The position numbers and the translations under genes are program-made. Source: Nanobdellota archaeon (GTDB lineage: Archaea; Nanobdellota; Nanobdellia; Pacearchaeales; GW2011-AR1). From it: a DNA stretch of 64,000 nt. Below the pieces are notes generated by a model. It worked only from the letters and a program-made list of their open reading frames with translations, had not been told where the DNA came from and made no database searches. Below are positions 34,945 to 44,342 of the stretch, in pieces; within the stretch, counting starts at the first letter, position 1, and each line of letters starts with the position of its first letter. The stretch is taken from contig JANLHN010000003.1 of the NCBI GenBank assembly GCA_024654505.1, positions 293,037 to 357,036 of the forward strand, in the 5' to 3' direction.

Positions 34945-35370
34945 TTAAGCGATTCTTAATTTTGAGATGTGAAAGAAATTTTTCATGATGTCTGAAAGTT
35001 CTTTTTCTCTTGCCCTATTTCTCCCAATCAAAGATGCCTTGCTTTGACGACCAGCATTGATGGTTATGGAGTTTTCTTTTATTTCAATTTTGTTAAATTC
35101 TATAGGGTTTATAACAGCCTCAACGAACTTCCCAATTTCTTCTCTGCTCTCTCCCTCAGGCATAACAATTACTCTAATCTTCCTCCCCAACACACTCCTT
35201 ATTTTTCGAATATTCTCTGCTCCTGGTCCAATTGCTCTTGAAACTTTTGATCTGGGTACAGCAAATATAATTTGCCGGTTATAAACAAAACATTTGGTCG
35301 TCGAGACACCAGAAATTTTTGAAAATAAATTTATATACCTCATTAATTGCATATCTATTGTTTCTACCAT
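34945..35370 (-). CDS. Archaeal NusA-like KH-domain protein
   Basis: 141 residues from MVETIDMQLM, starting a base after the L30e stop; a longer reading overlaps L30e and is rejected. Two KH-like RNA-binding domains are visible (IGPGAENIRKIRSVLG, an IGxxGxxI-type loop, and a second near the C-terminus). Archaeal NusA lacks the bacterial N-terminal and S1 domains. It probably aids transcription termination or coupling to translation. Confidence 0.9.
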   Translation of the reverse strand: MVETIDMQLMRYINLFSKISGVSTTKCFVYNRQIIFAVPRSKVSRAIGPGAENIRKIRSVLGRKIRVIVMPEGESREEIGKFVEAVINPIEFNKIEIKENSITINAGRQSKASLIGRNRAREKELSDIMKNFFHISKLRIA

Positions 35371-35371
35371 T

Positions 35372-35653
35372 CTACTTTGCCTTTTTTGTTGTCGATTTTT
35401 TTGTTTTTGCCTTTGATTTAGCAATAGAAAAGACTTCACATTCAAAATCAAGATTTAATTCCTTGGCAATATCTGATTTCGGTTTTAAGACTATAAATTC
35501 AATATTCGCTGCCCCCAACTTTTCTACTGTTTCTTCCCTCGTGTCTCTAGCTATAAAAGTCGTTTTAATTTGATTAGAGTTCTTTATTGTTTGGCGAATT
35601 CCAAAATAAACCTCTCCCTTTTCAATTGCTTCCTTAATTTCTTTTATACTCAT
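35372..35653 (-). CDS. Ribosomal protein L30e-like (L7Ae fold)
   Basis: 93 residues with the L7Ae/L30e fold: KEAIEKGEVYFGIRQTIK, FIARDT and IEFIVLKPKSDIAKEL. L30e is an RNA-binding protein of the large subunit and stands in this operon position, between RNAP A and NusA, in many archaea. The C-terminus ends in a Lys-rich tail. Confidence 0.85.
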   Translation of the reverse strand: MSIKEIKEAIEKGEVYFGIRQTIKNSNQIKTTFIARDTREETVEKLGAANIEFIVLKPKSDIAKELNLDFECEVFSIAKSKAKTKKSTTKKAK

Positions 35654-35689
35654 AGTAATAATTCAAAGAATCTTTATTTAAACTTTGTT

Positions 35690-38600
35690 CTATTTTACTG
35701 TTACTTTTTTTGACTTTGGTTCTGCTAAAGAACCTGTTACTTTTACTAATAATCCTGGTAGTCCTGTTCCTACAGGAATTGGTTGGTTGATTATTATATT
35801 TTCAATTACAGATGCTAATTTGTCTTTCTTGCCTGTTTTTGTTGCTTGAACAAATTGTGGAACTGGTGTTTCGAATGATGCTCTTGCAAGGATAGAACTC
35901 TTATCAGAGATTATTCCCATTCTTGTAATTCCTTTTACTGCCCCATAACTTGTCATTGTATCGGCGACGAGCATGGAGTGTTTGCTATCAATATCCAGGC
36001 CTTGAGATACAATAACTTTTTGGATTTCGTGAATAATTGCTTGTCTTGCTGCCTCAATACCTAAGATTTCAGAGATTTCGTGGATGTCATTAGATATTGT
36101 TTTTGTGGAATCCACCCCTTTGAATTCTAATATCTCTTTTAAATTTGAACCTGCTGTCAAAATTACGAAATTTCTATCCCTTTTAACTACTAGAACTTGT
36201 GAGATATTTTTTATCCCAGTTAGTATTACTTCTTTTATTTTTTCTTTAGTTTTATAAATCTCTTTGAAATCTGAAGTGGCCATATCTAAAACAATTCCAT
36301 CTGAAGATTTTTTTGTTTTGAACCCTTTTTCATTGAGAACCTCTACTGCCTTGTCTAATGAAATGTGGGCTGCCTTTAATGCTTTGGAGTCTATGTCTAT
36401 TTTAATTTTCTTTGAACCAAAGTCTATAGAGATTTCCGAGATTACCTCTTTTAATTTTGCTTCTCTTATTTTTTCAGCTATTAATCTTGCATTTTTTTCG
36501 TCATTGAATTCTTTTTCAAGGTATATTTCCATTGCGGGAGTCTTTGGTAGTTTTCTTGCATCAAAAATTTCTATGATTCTAGGTAGACCTTGAGTAACTT
36601 GCACTTCTGCAACACCTGCTGCGTGGAATACATTTAAGACCATTTGTGTTGACGCTTCTCCGAATGATTGTGCTGTTACAATCCCTATTGATTCTCCGGG
36701 AGAAACTTTTTTATTTAAGTGTTTGGCAGAAACATCTACACCATCGATACCATAAACAAACTGAATCACATTGTTAGATGCGTCCCTTACAGTGCCATCA
36801 TAGGCCATAACTAAATCTTGTAAGGCATTTGCTAACCTTCGGTAGAGGTATCCAGATTTTGGGGTTCTAAGTGCTGTATCCATCAGACCGTCTCGTCCAG
36901 TCATTGCTCCGAAGAAAAACTCTTGAGGTTTTAATCCATTTACAAATGAATTATAAATAAATCCTCCAGCACCAGGAGAGAGGTCTCCTTTCTTAAAGAA
37001 TGGAAGTGTTCTTCCAGTATAACCAAAGTCTATTCTTCTTCCATTTAATACTTGTTGACCTACTGAACAAGCAATTTGGGTTATATGAAGCATACTTCCT
37101 CCAGCACCAGAACTGATCATTTTATTTGCCAAGTTATCTTTTGGGAATCCTGCCTTTACTATATCTCCTATCTCTGTTCTTGTTTCATTTAAGGTCGTTA
37201 AAATTTGAATTTCTCTTGTCTCTTCAAGAGTTTTTCCCGGAAGTGATTCCAAACTTTGATTATAATAGCTTTCAATTATTTTTTGTGTTTTAATCTCTGC
37301 GTCTTCTATAACTTTCTCTGTCTTTTTCTTAACTTCTACTGGCACGTCTAAATCACTAACTGCAAGAGTAAATCCAGTTCTTGATAAAAATATTGTTCCT
37401 ATGGAAAATACTGCTCTTAATAACTCCATTGCCTCTTTTCTTCCAAGCTCTTTATCAATTTGTCTCAGTGCATTACCTTTCTCGCTTTTGAAGTCCATAA
37501 AAGTTGTTTTTTTAGAAATCTCGTTGGGCATTATCTTAGAGAAGATATCACTCCCTTGATTCATTTTATTTAGTGTTGGGATTGGTGCTCCAGCTTCATA
37601 TAATAGTTGGATAGAATCTTCTTTAGACAGCTCACTTTCTCCAAACATATAATTTCCACTAACTGCGTCTTTTACACAACCCATTAAATTCATGTTATTT
37701 TTTGGAGAAAATAGGTTTTCATCAACATTCAAAAGAATCTTTGCCTCTGATCTTCCTTCTTCTGTTTGTGGTGCGTGAATGTTCATCTCATCTCCATCAA
37801 AATCTGCGTTATAGGGTTTACATGTTGCTGGATGTAACCTGAATGTTTTTCCCGGAAGTACTTTCACAAAGTGTGCCATTAAAGAAGCCCTATGAAGTGA
37901 TGGATGTCTATTAAAAAGTACAATATCTCCATCGACAAGATGCCTTTGAACAACATAACCAGGTTCAATCTCTTCAACAAGCTCATCGATTAACTCATCA
38001 GTGATTCTTTTTTTCTTCCCATCATGTCTAACAATATAATTTGCTGCAGGGTAACTCTTCTTTTTTATTAAATCTTTTAATCTGTTAATATTCACGGAGG
38101 TTACTTTTTCTGCTACTGTTAATATCTTTGCTACTTCAAAAGGAATACCTACCTCATTTAGTCTTAGGCTTGGGTCTGGGGAAATAACTGTACGTGCTGA
38201 AAAGTTAACCCTTTTACCTGCAAGATTCTTCCTTATTCTTCCTTCTTTTCCTTTTATTCTTTCTGTAATTGTTTTTAATGGTTGTCCACTTCTATGTCTT
38301 GCAGGAGGAATCTTTGCTATAGAGTTGTCAAAAAAAGTTGTTACATGATATTGGAGTAAATCCCAAAGATCTTCAATGATAACTTCTGGTGCTCCTGCAT
38401 TAAGGTTTTCCCAAAGCCTCTGATTAGATCTTATGATATCTGAAAGTTTATGTGTCAAGTCATCTTCAGATCTTTCTCCAGACTCCAAGGTAATTGAGGG
38501 TCTTACTGTAACTGCAGGAACCATCAACAAAGTTAGAATTGCCCATTCAGGTCTTAATGTAGGTCCATTAATTCCAAGAATCTTTAAATCTGCATCAGAA

Positions 38601-39103
38601 ACTTTTACTAATCTTTCACGAATTTCTGATGGAAATAATCTTCTTCTTCCACTTCTGAATGTTGTTGGTTTTTCTAATCTAACTCTCTCTTGAATAATAC
38701 TACAATGAGGACATTTCTTTCCATCTCTGGCTTTTTTTATCCTTTCCAAAAGAGGTTTTTTCAAATCCTTTTCTTCCTTTATTAAAACTTTCCCACATGC
38801 CTCACAAGTTGATCTTAAAACTAAATCTATAATTGGAAGATATTTTACATGAATTAGTGGTCTTGCTAGTTCAATCATACCTGTGTGTCCAAGGCATTCT
38901 TTTAGTCTTCCTCCACAAGTTCTACACCTTACACCAGGGTCCACGGCTCCAAGTCTTAAATCCATTAATCCTCCGTCGACAGGATAACCATCCACATCAT
39001 ATAATTCAGGTGTAACAATTTTTGCGACAGAGAGTTTTTTTATTTGTTCTGGGCTAAGTAAGGAAAAATTTAGGCCACTAATCTGTTTTTTTATAGGGAT
39101 CAT
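35690..39103 (-). CDS. rpoA: DNA-directed RNA polymerase subunit A (A' and A'' fused)
   Basis: 1,137 residues. The N-terminal zinc region (CRTCGGRLKECLGHTG), the catalytic NADFDGDEMNIH with three Asp, and the bridge/trigger-helix region followed by the GEASTQMVLNVFHAAG region of A'' are in one frame. Many archaea split this subunit into A' and A''; here it is one protein, as in bacteria, eukaryotes and some archaea. It forms the active centre together with B. No intein seen. Overlaps the rpoB stop by four bases. Confidence 0.97.
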   Translation of the reverse strand: MIPIKKQISGLNFSLLSPEQIKKLSVAKIVTPELYDVDGYPVDGGLMDLRLGAVDPGVRCRTCGGRLKECLGHTGMIELARPLIHVKYLPIIDLVLRSTCEACGKVLIKEEKDLKKPLLERIKKARDGKKCPHCSIIQERVRLEKPTTFRSGRRRLFPSEIRERLVKVSDADLKILGINGPTLRPEWAILTLLMVPAVTVRPSITLESGERSEDDLTHKLSDIIRSNQRLWENLNAGAPEVIIEDLWDLLQYHVTTFFDNSIAKIPPARHRSGQPLKTITERIKGKEGRIRKNLAGKRVNFSARTVISPDPSLRLNEVGIPFEVAKILTVAEKVTSVNINRLKDLIKKKSYPAANYIVRHDGKKKRITDELIDELVEEIEPGYVVQRHLVDGDIVLFNRHPSLHRASLMAHFVKVLPGKTFRLHPATCKPYNADFDGDEMNIHAPQTEEGRSEAKILLNVDENLFSPKNNMNLMGCVKDAVSGNYMFGESELSKEDSIQLLYEAGAPIPTLNKMNQGSDIFSKIMPNEISKKTTFMDFKSEKGNALRQIDKELGRKEAMELLRAVFSIGTIFLSRTGFTLAVSDLDVPVEVKKKTEKVIEDAEIKTQKIIESYYNQSLESLPGKTLEETREIQILTTLNETRTEIGDIVKAGFPKDNLANKMISSGAGGSMLHITQIACSVGQQVLNGRRIDFGYTGRTLPFFKKGDLSPGAGGFIYNSFVNGLKPQEFFFGAMTGRDGLMDTALRTPKSGYLYRRLANALQDLVMAYDGTVRDASNNVIQFVYGIDGVDVSAKHLNKKVSPGESIGIVTAQSFGEASTQMVLNVFHAAGVAEVQVTQGLPRIIEIFDARKLPKTPAMEIYLEKEFNDEKNARLIAEKIREAKLKEVISEISIDFGSKKIKIDIDSKALKAAHISLDKAVEVLNEKGFKTKKSSDGIVLDMATSDFKEIYKTKEKIKEVILTGIKNISQVLVVKRDRNFVILTAGSNLKEILEFKGVDSTKTISNDIHEISEILGIEAARQAIIHEIQKVIVSQGLDIDSKHSMLVADTMTSYGAVKGITRMGIISDKSSILARASFETPVPQFVQATKTGKKDKLASVIENIIINQPIPVGTGLPGLLVKVTGSLAEPKSKKVTVK

Positions 39104-42100
39104 TGTTCGTATTTGTTCTTTAATTCAAATTTAGTTAATAAGTGTAGGCCTTGTAATTCTTCAATCAAAAGTTTGAAAGCATATGAAACTTCTATTGGCT
39201 CTACTTGGTTTGAATGACATAGGCTACAAACCTTTTTGTTGTGGATTTGGTCATCAATAACTAATGTACCACATTTTGAGCAAATATGAACTACAACTTT
39301 GTCAGAATCGTATCTCTCTTTTAGTAAAAGTGATGCCCCATGACCCACTAGTGCCTGTTGTTCCATCTCTCCAAGTCTTAGCGCTCCACCCCTTGACCTT
39401 CCTTCAATAGGTTGTCTTGTTAAAAGAGCAATCTTACCAGATGCTCTTGCGTGAAGTCTGTCTGCAACCATATATTTTAATTTGAGATAAAACATATTAC
39501 CAATGAATATTTTTACTGGCATTCTTTTACCAGTGATACCATTATACATTGTCTCTTTTCCATTTTCTCTAAAGCCAAGTTTTTTTAAATTTTCTTCTAA
39601 ACTATCTATTGTTTCTCCAGAAAATGCCGAGGCATCAACAATTCTTCCTGAAAGGGCTGCTACTTTTCCACCAAGGACATCCATTAAATATCCAACAGTC
39701 ATACGAGAGGGAATTCCATGAGGATTAAATAATATATCTGGTTTTATCCCACTAACTGTGAATGGGATGTCTTCTTCTGGAGCAACCGCCCCCACAACAC
39801 CTTTTTGTCCATGGGGAACAGAAAATTTATCTCCTACTTCAGGAATTCTCAGTTCTCTTGTCCTTACTTGAACAATTTTATTCCCCTCCTTATCTAATGT
39901 TACAAAAACAGCATCAATAGTTCCTTCTTCTTCTTGTTTTATTGCTGAAGAATTTTCTTTTTTAGTTTGAATAGAAATGTCTCTTGCTTCACTTAAGAAT
40001 TTTGGTGGGCTTGTCTTTCCAATTGCTACCTCCCCCTCTACTAATTCTGCTTCTACATAGGCAATTCCGTCATCTTCTAAAAATCTATAACTCTCTTCAG
40101 TCCTATAACCAGAAACATCTTTATCTGGGATAGTGATCTCGTCCTTAAGGCCTCCAGCATAGTTTAACTCTATAGACTTATAGGGTCTCAACCTTGAACT
40201 TCTCCCAAGTCCTCTATCTACAGAGCCACCGTTTAAGACTGTGGAATCTTCCATATTGTATCCTTCATAAGGCATCACCGCGAGAACTACATTTTGTCCA
40301 ACTGGATGAACATCTAAAGTATCATAAATAAATGTTCTAACTAGGGGTTTTTGGGGGTAGTGAAGTAAGGAAACATCTGTATCAATCCTAACGGGGAAAT
40401 TTCCTGCGTAAATTCCAAGTCCTTGTCTAAATGCTCTAGAACCTCCCTTTACCATACGTGCTGGAGGGTCATGATTTCCAAAAGGAATTAGGGAAACACT
40501 AACTCCAAAAATATCTATTTTGTCTATTTCAAGATGAGTATGCTCGTTTGTTAGGTCTTTTTCTTCCATAGAAATGTAACAATCATCTTCTTCTGCAGCA
40601 TCAAGATATTCAATTATTCCTTTGTCAAATAAGTCTTTCCATTTTAAACTTCCATTTTTTATTAATTCTAAATGTTCTTCTTTCAATCTTGGGACACCAT
40701 TATCTACAATGATTAAAGGTCGAATTACTCTCCCAACTTCTGATGTTAAAAACACTGTATCAAGGGTTTCGTCAAATCTAACAGACATTTCAATAGGGAG
40801 TTTTCTTTCTCTTCTTGCTTCTTTTACTTCTTTTACAAATTGTTCTTTGTTGGCAGCAACGCCAATGAATCTCCCATTATAGAAAACATCTGTCTTTCCA
40901 TCAGATTCACTCATCCCGGCCTCTTCCAAAACGACCAAAATATCTTTTGGGTCCCTAGGAGTTCTAGTAGATATTCTTGCTAAAATAGCTAGGTTTTTTC
41001 TGAGACCAATTTCTGTTCCTTCTGGTGTTTCAATTGGGCAGAATCTTCCATAATGTGTGGGATGAACTGTTCTTGCTGCAAAATTTTCTTGTTCTCCTGG
41101 AAGTGTGGATGTTACCCTTTGTAATTGAGACATAATCGCAAAGGAATTGTTTTTGTCCATGTTTTGTGTAACTCCTCTTCTTTCTCCAATCCATGAACCG
41201 GTTGCTATTGCACTTTCAATTCTATGTGTAAAAAGTGTTGATTTTGCGATTGTCTTAATTGAGAAAAATTTTCTTCTTTTTACAATTTTTTGTAGTGTGT
41301 GTTGAACTTCTCGAAGGAGAATATTCATGTTTACTCTAAATAAATCTGCAAGTAAGTTTCCTGAAAGCCTCACCCTTTTATTTGCATAATGATCTTTGTC
41401 GGTCATTGATTCTTTAGGGTTCTCTTTTGCAATATAGAATTGTTTAATAAACTTACAAAGTGTCTTTGCTTTTTCTAGACGAGAAGGTTTGTCCAAACCT
41501 ATATGGGGTAAAAAATAAGAGTCTATTCTTTGTTTGACCCTATCAAGCATTTCTTTATTTGTTCCTTGTAATGAACTTTTTTCTGCAATCCACATTAGGG
41601 CATCGTTGACGTTGGATATACTTGTGAATTCATATAAATTTACTATTAAGCTATCTGTTCTCTTTCCAACAAGCGTTGCGATTTCAGAGTCACTTGATAA
41701 ACCAAGGGCTTTTAGAAGAACAATTGCGGGGATATCTCTAAATCTTGAAAAGGAGGTTTCTAAAATCCCCTCGGCATTCTCTGTTAATGAAAAGGGAATT
41801 TTGTAGGCTCCCCTCTGGGAAAAAAGTCTTAACATTAACCTTTTCCTTGTTTTTTGGAATTCAATGAATGTTTGGTTACTTGCCAAATCTTCTGCCATAA
41901 CCATAACCCTCTCATTACCATTAATCAAGAAGTACCCTCCATGGTCTTTTGGGTCAATATAATTTTTTACTAATTCTTCCTCGCTTAATTCATGAAGATT
42001 ACATGCATCACTTTTTATCATTATAGGAATTCTACCTAGCTGTACTTCTTCTGTTTCTATTTGTCCGGCATAGTTAATTGTCATTTCCATCCAGACTGGT

Positions 42101-42357
42101 GCGGAATAGGTTAGAGTTCTTAGTCTTGCTTCAGAAGGCATAATTGGTCTTGAAGATCCATCAGACTCTACATTATCTGGTTTTCCAACACGGATTTTCC
42201 CCAACTTAATCTCAAAATCTTCGTTAGGAAGGGAATCTGAAAGCTCTGTTACAATTTCTTGCATTCTATTATAAATAAAGTCGTTGAAAGATTTAATGTT
42301 TGACTCGACGAGCGAATGGTTCCTTAGAAATTCTTTGACTAATACATGTTCAGCCAT
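39100..42357 (-). CDS. rpoB: DNA-directed RNA polymerase subunit B (unsplit)
   Basis: 1,085 residues. Recognisable are ARTVHPTHYGRFCPIETPEG, PYEGYNMEDSTVLN, HGQKGVVG and the C-terminal zinc site CSKC...CSLC. It forms the second wall of the active centre and binds the template. Not split into B'/B''. The start overlaps the rpoH stop. Confidence 0.97.
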   Translation of the reverse strand: MAEHVLVKEFLRNHSLVESNIKSFNDFIYNRMQEIVTELSDSLPNEDFEIKLGKIRVGKPDNVESDGSSRPIMPSEARLRTLTYSAPVWMEMTINYAGQIETEEVQLGRIPIMIKSDACNLHELSEEELVKNYIDPKDHGGYFLINGNERVMVMAEDLASNQTFIEFQKTRKRLMLRLFSQRGAYKIPFSLTENAEGILETSFSRFRDIPAIVLLKALGLSSDSEIATLVGKRTDSLIVNLYEFTSISNVNDALMWIAEKSSLQGTNKEMLDRVKQRIDSYFLPHIGLDKPSRLEKAKTLCKFIKQFYIAKENPKESMTDKDHYANKRVRLSGNLLADLFRVNMNILLREVQHTLQKIVKRRKFFSIKTIAKSTLFTHRIESAIATGSWIGERRGVTQNMDKNNSFAIMSQLQRVTSTLPGEQENFAARTVHPTHYGRFCPIETPEGTEIGLRKNLAILARISTRTPRDPKDILVVLEEAGMSESDGKTDVFYNGRFIGVAANKEQFVKEVKEARRERKLPIEMSVRFDETLDTVFLTSEVGRVIRPLIIVDNGVPRLKEEHLELIKNGSLKWKDLFDKGIIEYLDAAEEDDCYISMEEKDLTNEHTHLEIDKIDIFGVSVSLIPFGNHDPPARMVKGGSRAFRQGLGIYAGNFPVRIDTDVSLLHYPQKPLVRTFIYDTLDVHPVGQNVVLAVMPYEGYNMEDSTVLNGGSVDRGLGRSSRLRPYKSIELNYAGGLKDEITIPDKDVSGYRTEESYRFLEDDGIAYVEAELVEGEVAIGKTSPPKFLSEARDISIQTKKENSSAIKQEEEGTIDAVFVTLDKEGNKIVQVRTRELRIPEVGDKFSVPHGQKGVVGAVAPEEDIPFTVSGIKPDILFNPHGIPSRMTVGYLMDVLGGKVAALSGRIVDASAFSGETIDSLEENLKKLGFRENGKETMYNGITGKRMPVKIFIGNMFYLKLKYMVADRLHARASGKIALLTRQPIEGRSRGGALRLGEMEQQALVGHGASLLLKERYDSDKVVVHICSKCGTLVIDDQIHNKKVCSLCHSNQVEPIEVSYAFKLLIEELQGLHLLTKFELKNKYEQ

Positions 42358-42560
42358 TAGATTACTACCCTATAATATATCTCTGCAACTTCTCCTTGGC
42401 GGTCGATTTTTACTACATCGCCGGTTTCGCATCCCTCTGGAAGTGCTGGATCTTTTTTAGATATCTTGGGAAATTGTGATAAAGCCATATTAAACTTGTT
42501 AAGAATCTTCTCTTTCTCGTCGGAGTTCAGTTTTGTGTGTTTTGGCTGGAAGGTGTGCAT
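42357..42560 (-). CDS. rpoH: DNA-directed RNA polymerase subunit H
   Basis: 67 residues matching the Rpb5 C-terminal domain: HTKLNSDEKEKIL, FPKISKKDPA and GDVVKIDRQ...YYRVVI. It assembles with A and B near the downstream DNA. First gene of the transcription/translation operon. Confidence 0.95.
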   Translation of the reverse strand: MHTFQPKHTKLNSDEKEKILNKFNMALSQFPKISKKDPALPEGCETGDVVKIDRQGEVAEIYYRVVI

Positions 42561-42695
42561 TTTCTCCTTTAGAATTTTTCTCTTTAGATAAGGAAAATAC
42601 CAAAAATGGCTTTAAAAATGTTTCTACTTTTGTTATTTTAAAGTAGTTCGTGGAAAAATTGGGGAATTTTGATTTAATTAAAAAAGGTCGGGGAT

Positions 42696-42737
42696 GACCT
42701 CACTGGAGGTCCTTAATAGGTCACTTCACCAGAAGTG
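42696..42737 (-). repeat. Pair of short perfect hairpins past the tRNA-Lys repeat
   Basis: GACCTC-ACTG-GAGGTC at 42696-42711 and CACTTC-ACCA-GAAGTG at 42722-42737 are perfect six-bp stems with four-base loops. They lie between rpoH and the tRNA-Lys 3' copy and may end transcription from the tRNA side. The gap from 42561 to 42771 holds nothing else I can name. Confidence 0.45.
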
Positions 42738-42771
42738 CCTACAGGGCGAACCATGTGTTTTAAATCTAAAA

Positions 42772-42883
42772 TGGCCCCGAGGGGATTTGAACTATTCGCA
42801 ATTTGCATTGTCAATTATATTTTAATTTGTTGAAAAAGCGAATTGCTCACCCCGACAGTCGTGTGTTCAAATCCTAAAAAATA
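42772..42883 (-). repeat. tRNA-Lys 3'-end copy with inverted-repeat insert
   Basis: The plus-strand sequence TGGCCCCGAGGGGATTTGAA at 42772 repeats at 42884 (112 bp apart), where it is the 3' end of tRNA-Lys. Between the copies is an AT-rich imperfect inverted repeat with arms TTCGCAATTTGCAT and AAGCGAATTGCTCA around a loop. In tRNA sense the insert lies between the T stem and T loop of the copy. Confidence 0.75.
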
Positions 42884-42957
42884 TGGCCCCGAGGGGATTT
42901 GAACCCCCGACACCTGGATTAAAAGTCCAGTGCTCTACCAGGCTGAGCTACGGAGCC
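42884..42957 (-). tRNA. tRNA-Lys (TTT anticodon)
   Basis: 74 bases. Acceptor GGCTCCG pairs with CGGGGCC, discriminator A; D arm GCTC/GAGC; anticodon stem CTGGA/TCCAG with loop CTTTTAA; T arm CGGGG-GTTCAAAT-CCCCT. No intron or encoded CCA. Confidence 0.94.
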
Positions 42958-43014
42958 ATAGGCATCCTCTACTCTGACACTCGGTCGAAGAACCTCGCGT
43001 AGAGCTACGGAGCC
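42958..43014 (-). repeat. tRNA-Lys 5'-end copy
   Basis: The first 14 or so bases of tRNA-Lys (GGCTCCGTAGCTC) recur 57 bp upstream, ending at 43014, followed by a 43-base GC-rich spacer before the real gene. The arrangement mirrors the 5' copies before tRNA-Thr (63 bp) and tRNA-Gln (60 bp). Confidence 0.75.
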
Positions 43015-43062
43015 ATAATTACTTTGAGAATAAATGATTTAAAAAACTATTTGTTAGGTTCT

Positions 43063-43251
43063 TTACTCCCTATAGAAGGTTATCTTATCACCATTTTCAA
43101 CCAAACAAAGAAAATTTTTATCCCTTTCCAAATAATAAACTCCTGTCCCTTCTGTTCGAAGAGTTCCTGTAAAACTCTGATTAGAAAAAGTTATTGAAGC
43201 TTCGAGACCAACCATTTCCTTTAATTTCATTTGTGTGAATATTTTCTCCAT
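43063..43251 (-). CDS. Small beta-rich hypothetical protein
   Basis: 62 residues, or 55 from the second Met. The core GLEASITFSNQSFTGTLRTE is followed by several more beta strands, reminiscent of small Sm-like or Rpp29-like barrels, but no signature supports a name. It directly follows the kinase-deaminase gene (two bases between them), so it is probably co-transcribed. Confidence 0.5.
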   Translation of the reverse strand: MEKIFTQMKLKEMVGLEASITFSNQSFTGTLRTEGTGVYYLERDKNFLCLVENGDKITFYRE

Positions 43252-43253
43252 GT

Positions 43254-44291
43254 TTACTGTCCTTCGTAATTTTCTATTTCGTGGTTAAGGACTTCTAATT
43301 GTATTCCTGCTTGTTGAAATAACTTCCCCGTTTCTCCACCAGCATGATAAATCTTTTCACAAACAACCCTCTTTATTCCAGTGTTAACTATCATCTTTGC
43401 GCAAACCTGACATGGGACCATTTTACAATAAATCGTCGCTCCTTCAATGGGAATGCCTAATTTTGCTGCCTGACAAATTGCATTCTGCTCGGCATGGGTT
43501 GTTCTAACACAATGCATCCTTTTTATTCCATCGGAGTGAATCCATTCTTCCATTTGGTGCCCAACTTCGTCACAATGAGGAAGACCTTTTGGACTTCCAA
43601 CATACCCTGTTACTAATATCTGCTTGTTTTTAGCAATTACACAGCCACTTCTTCCCCTATCGCAGGTTGCTCTTTTTGCAACTGTTTCCGCGATGTCCAT
43701 AAAATACTCATCCCATGTAGGTCTTGTGAATTTTTCCGAACCATTTCCTATGTTTCCTAAAACACTTGCAACCTTTTTTTGTAGTTCTTCAACAGTCCAC
43801 TCATTCTTGAATAAATGGTCAGCCATTTCAATACATTTAGAGATATTTTGTTTATTGGGGTCTAAATTTGTCATCTCTTTTCTTTCCTGTTCTAAAAATT
43901 CTTCATAAGAAACCTTGTCTGTTTGACTTGCTCTTTCTGCTATTCGAAGGTATCTTATTTCTGGGTCTGCGTCTACAGCAAATAAAACAAAGGTTCCTTT
44001 TTTCCTAAGTGCTTCAACCTCTCCCGGACAGCGAATACTTTCTATAATAGAATTATTCCCTTCTTGAATCGCTTTAGAATATAGTTGTTCAACAATATAA
44101 CTTGGACCATTTCTAGCTCTTAAATCATTTCCAACAAAAACCATGCTATTCCTATCAATAGGCATCCCTCTTTTGCGAATCTCTTCAGTTAAGAAGTCTC
44201 TCACAGAGTAGTGTTTGAACCCTTTTTCTTTGAGAAAATCTGCAATTGTTCCTTTCCCTGCAGCGAGGGTACCTGTTATTCCAACAATCAT
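43254..44291 (-). CDS. P-loop (deoxy)nucleotide kinase-like / dCMP deaminase fusion
   Basis: 345 residues. Residues 1-185 are an AAA_18/dephospho-CoA-kinase-like P-loop domain (GITGTLAAGKGTI, then a conserved SIRCPGEVEAL). Residues about 190-340 are a cytidine deaminase-fold dCMP deaminase with THAEQNA and PCQVC, the zinc ligands and catalytic Glu. It should turn dCMP into dUMP, the precursor for thymidylate; the kinase part may feed or sense nucleotides. Yeast Dcd1 has a comparable N-terminal P-loop region. Neighbours are dUTPase and RNR. Confidence 0.85.
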   Translation of the reverse strand: MIVGITGTLAAGKGTIADFLKEKGFKHYSVRDFLTEEIRKRGMPIDRNSMVFVGNDLRARNGPSYIVEQLYSKAIQEGNNSIIESIRCPGEVEALRKKGTFVLFAVDADPEIRYLRIAERASQTDKVSYEEFLEQERKEMTNLDPNKQNISKCIEMADHLFKNEWTVEELQKKVASVLGNIGNGSEKFTRPTWDEYFMDIAETVAKRATCDRGRSGCVIAKNKQILVTGYVGSPKGLPHCDEVGHQMEEWIHSDGIKRMHCVRTTHAEQNAICQAAKLGIPIEGATIYCKMVPCQVCAKMIVNTGIKRVVCEKIYHAGGETGKLFQQAGIQLEVLNHEIENYEGQ

Positions 44292-44342
44292 TTCTTAAAA
44301 AAACTCTTATAGTTTATAAAAACATATATACTATATCATATA

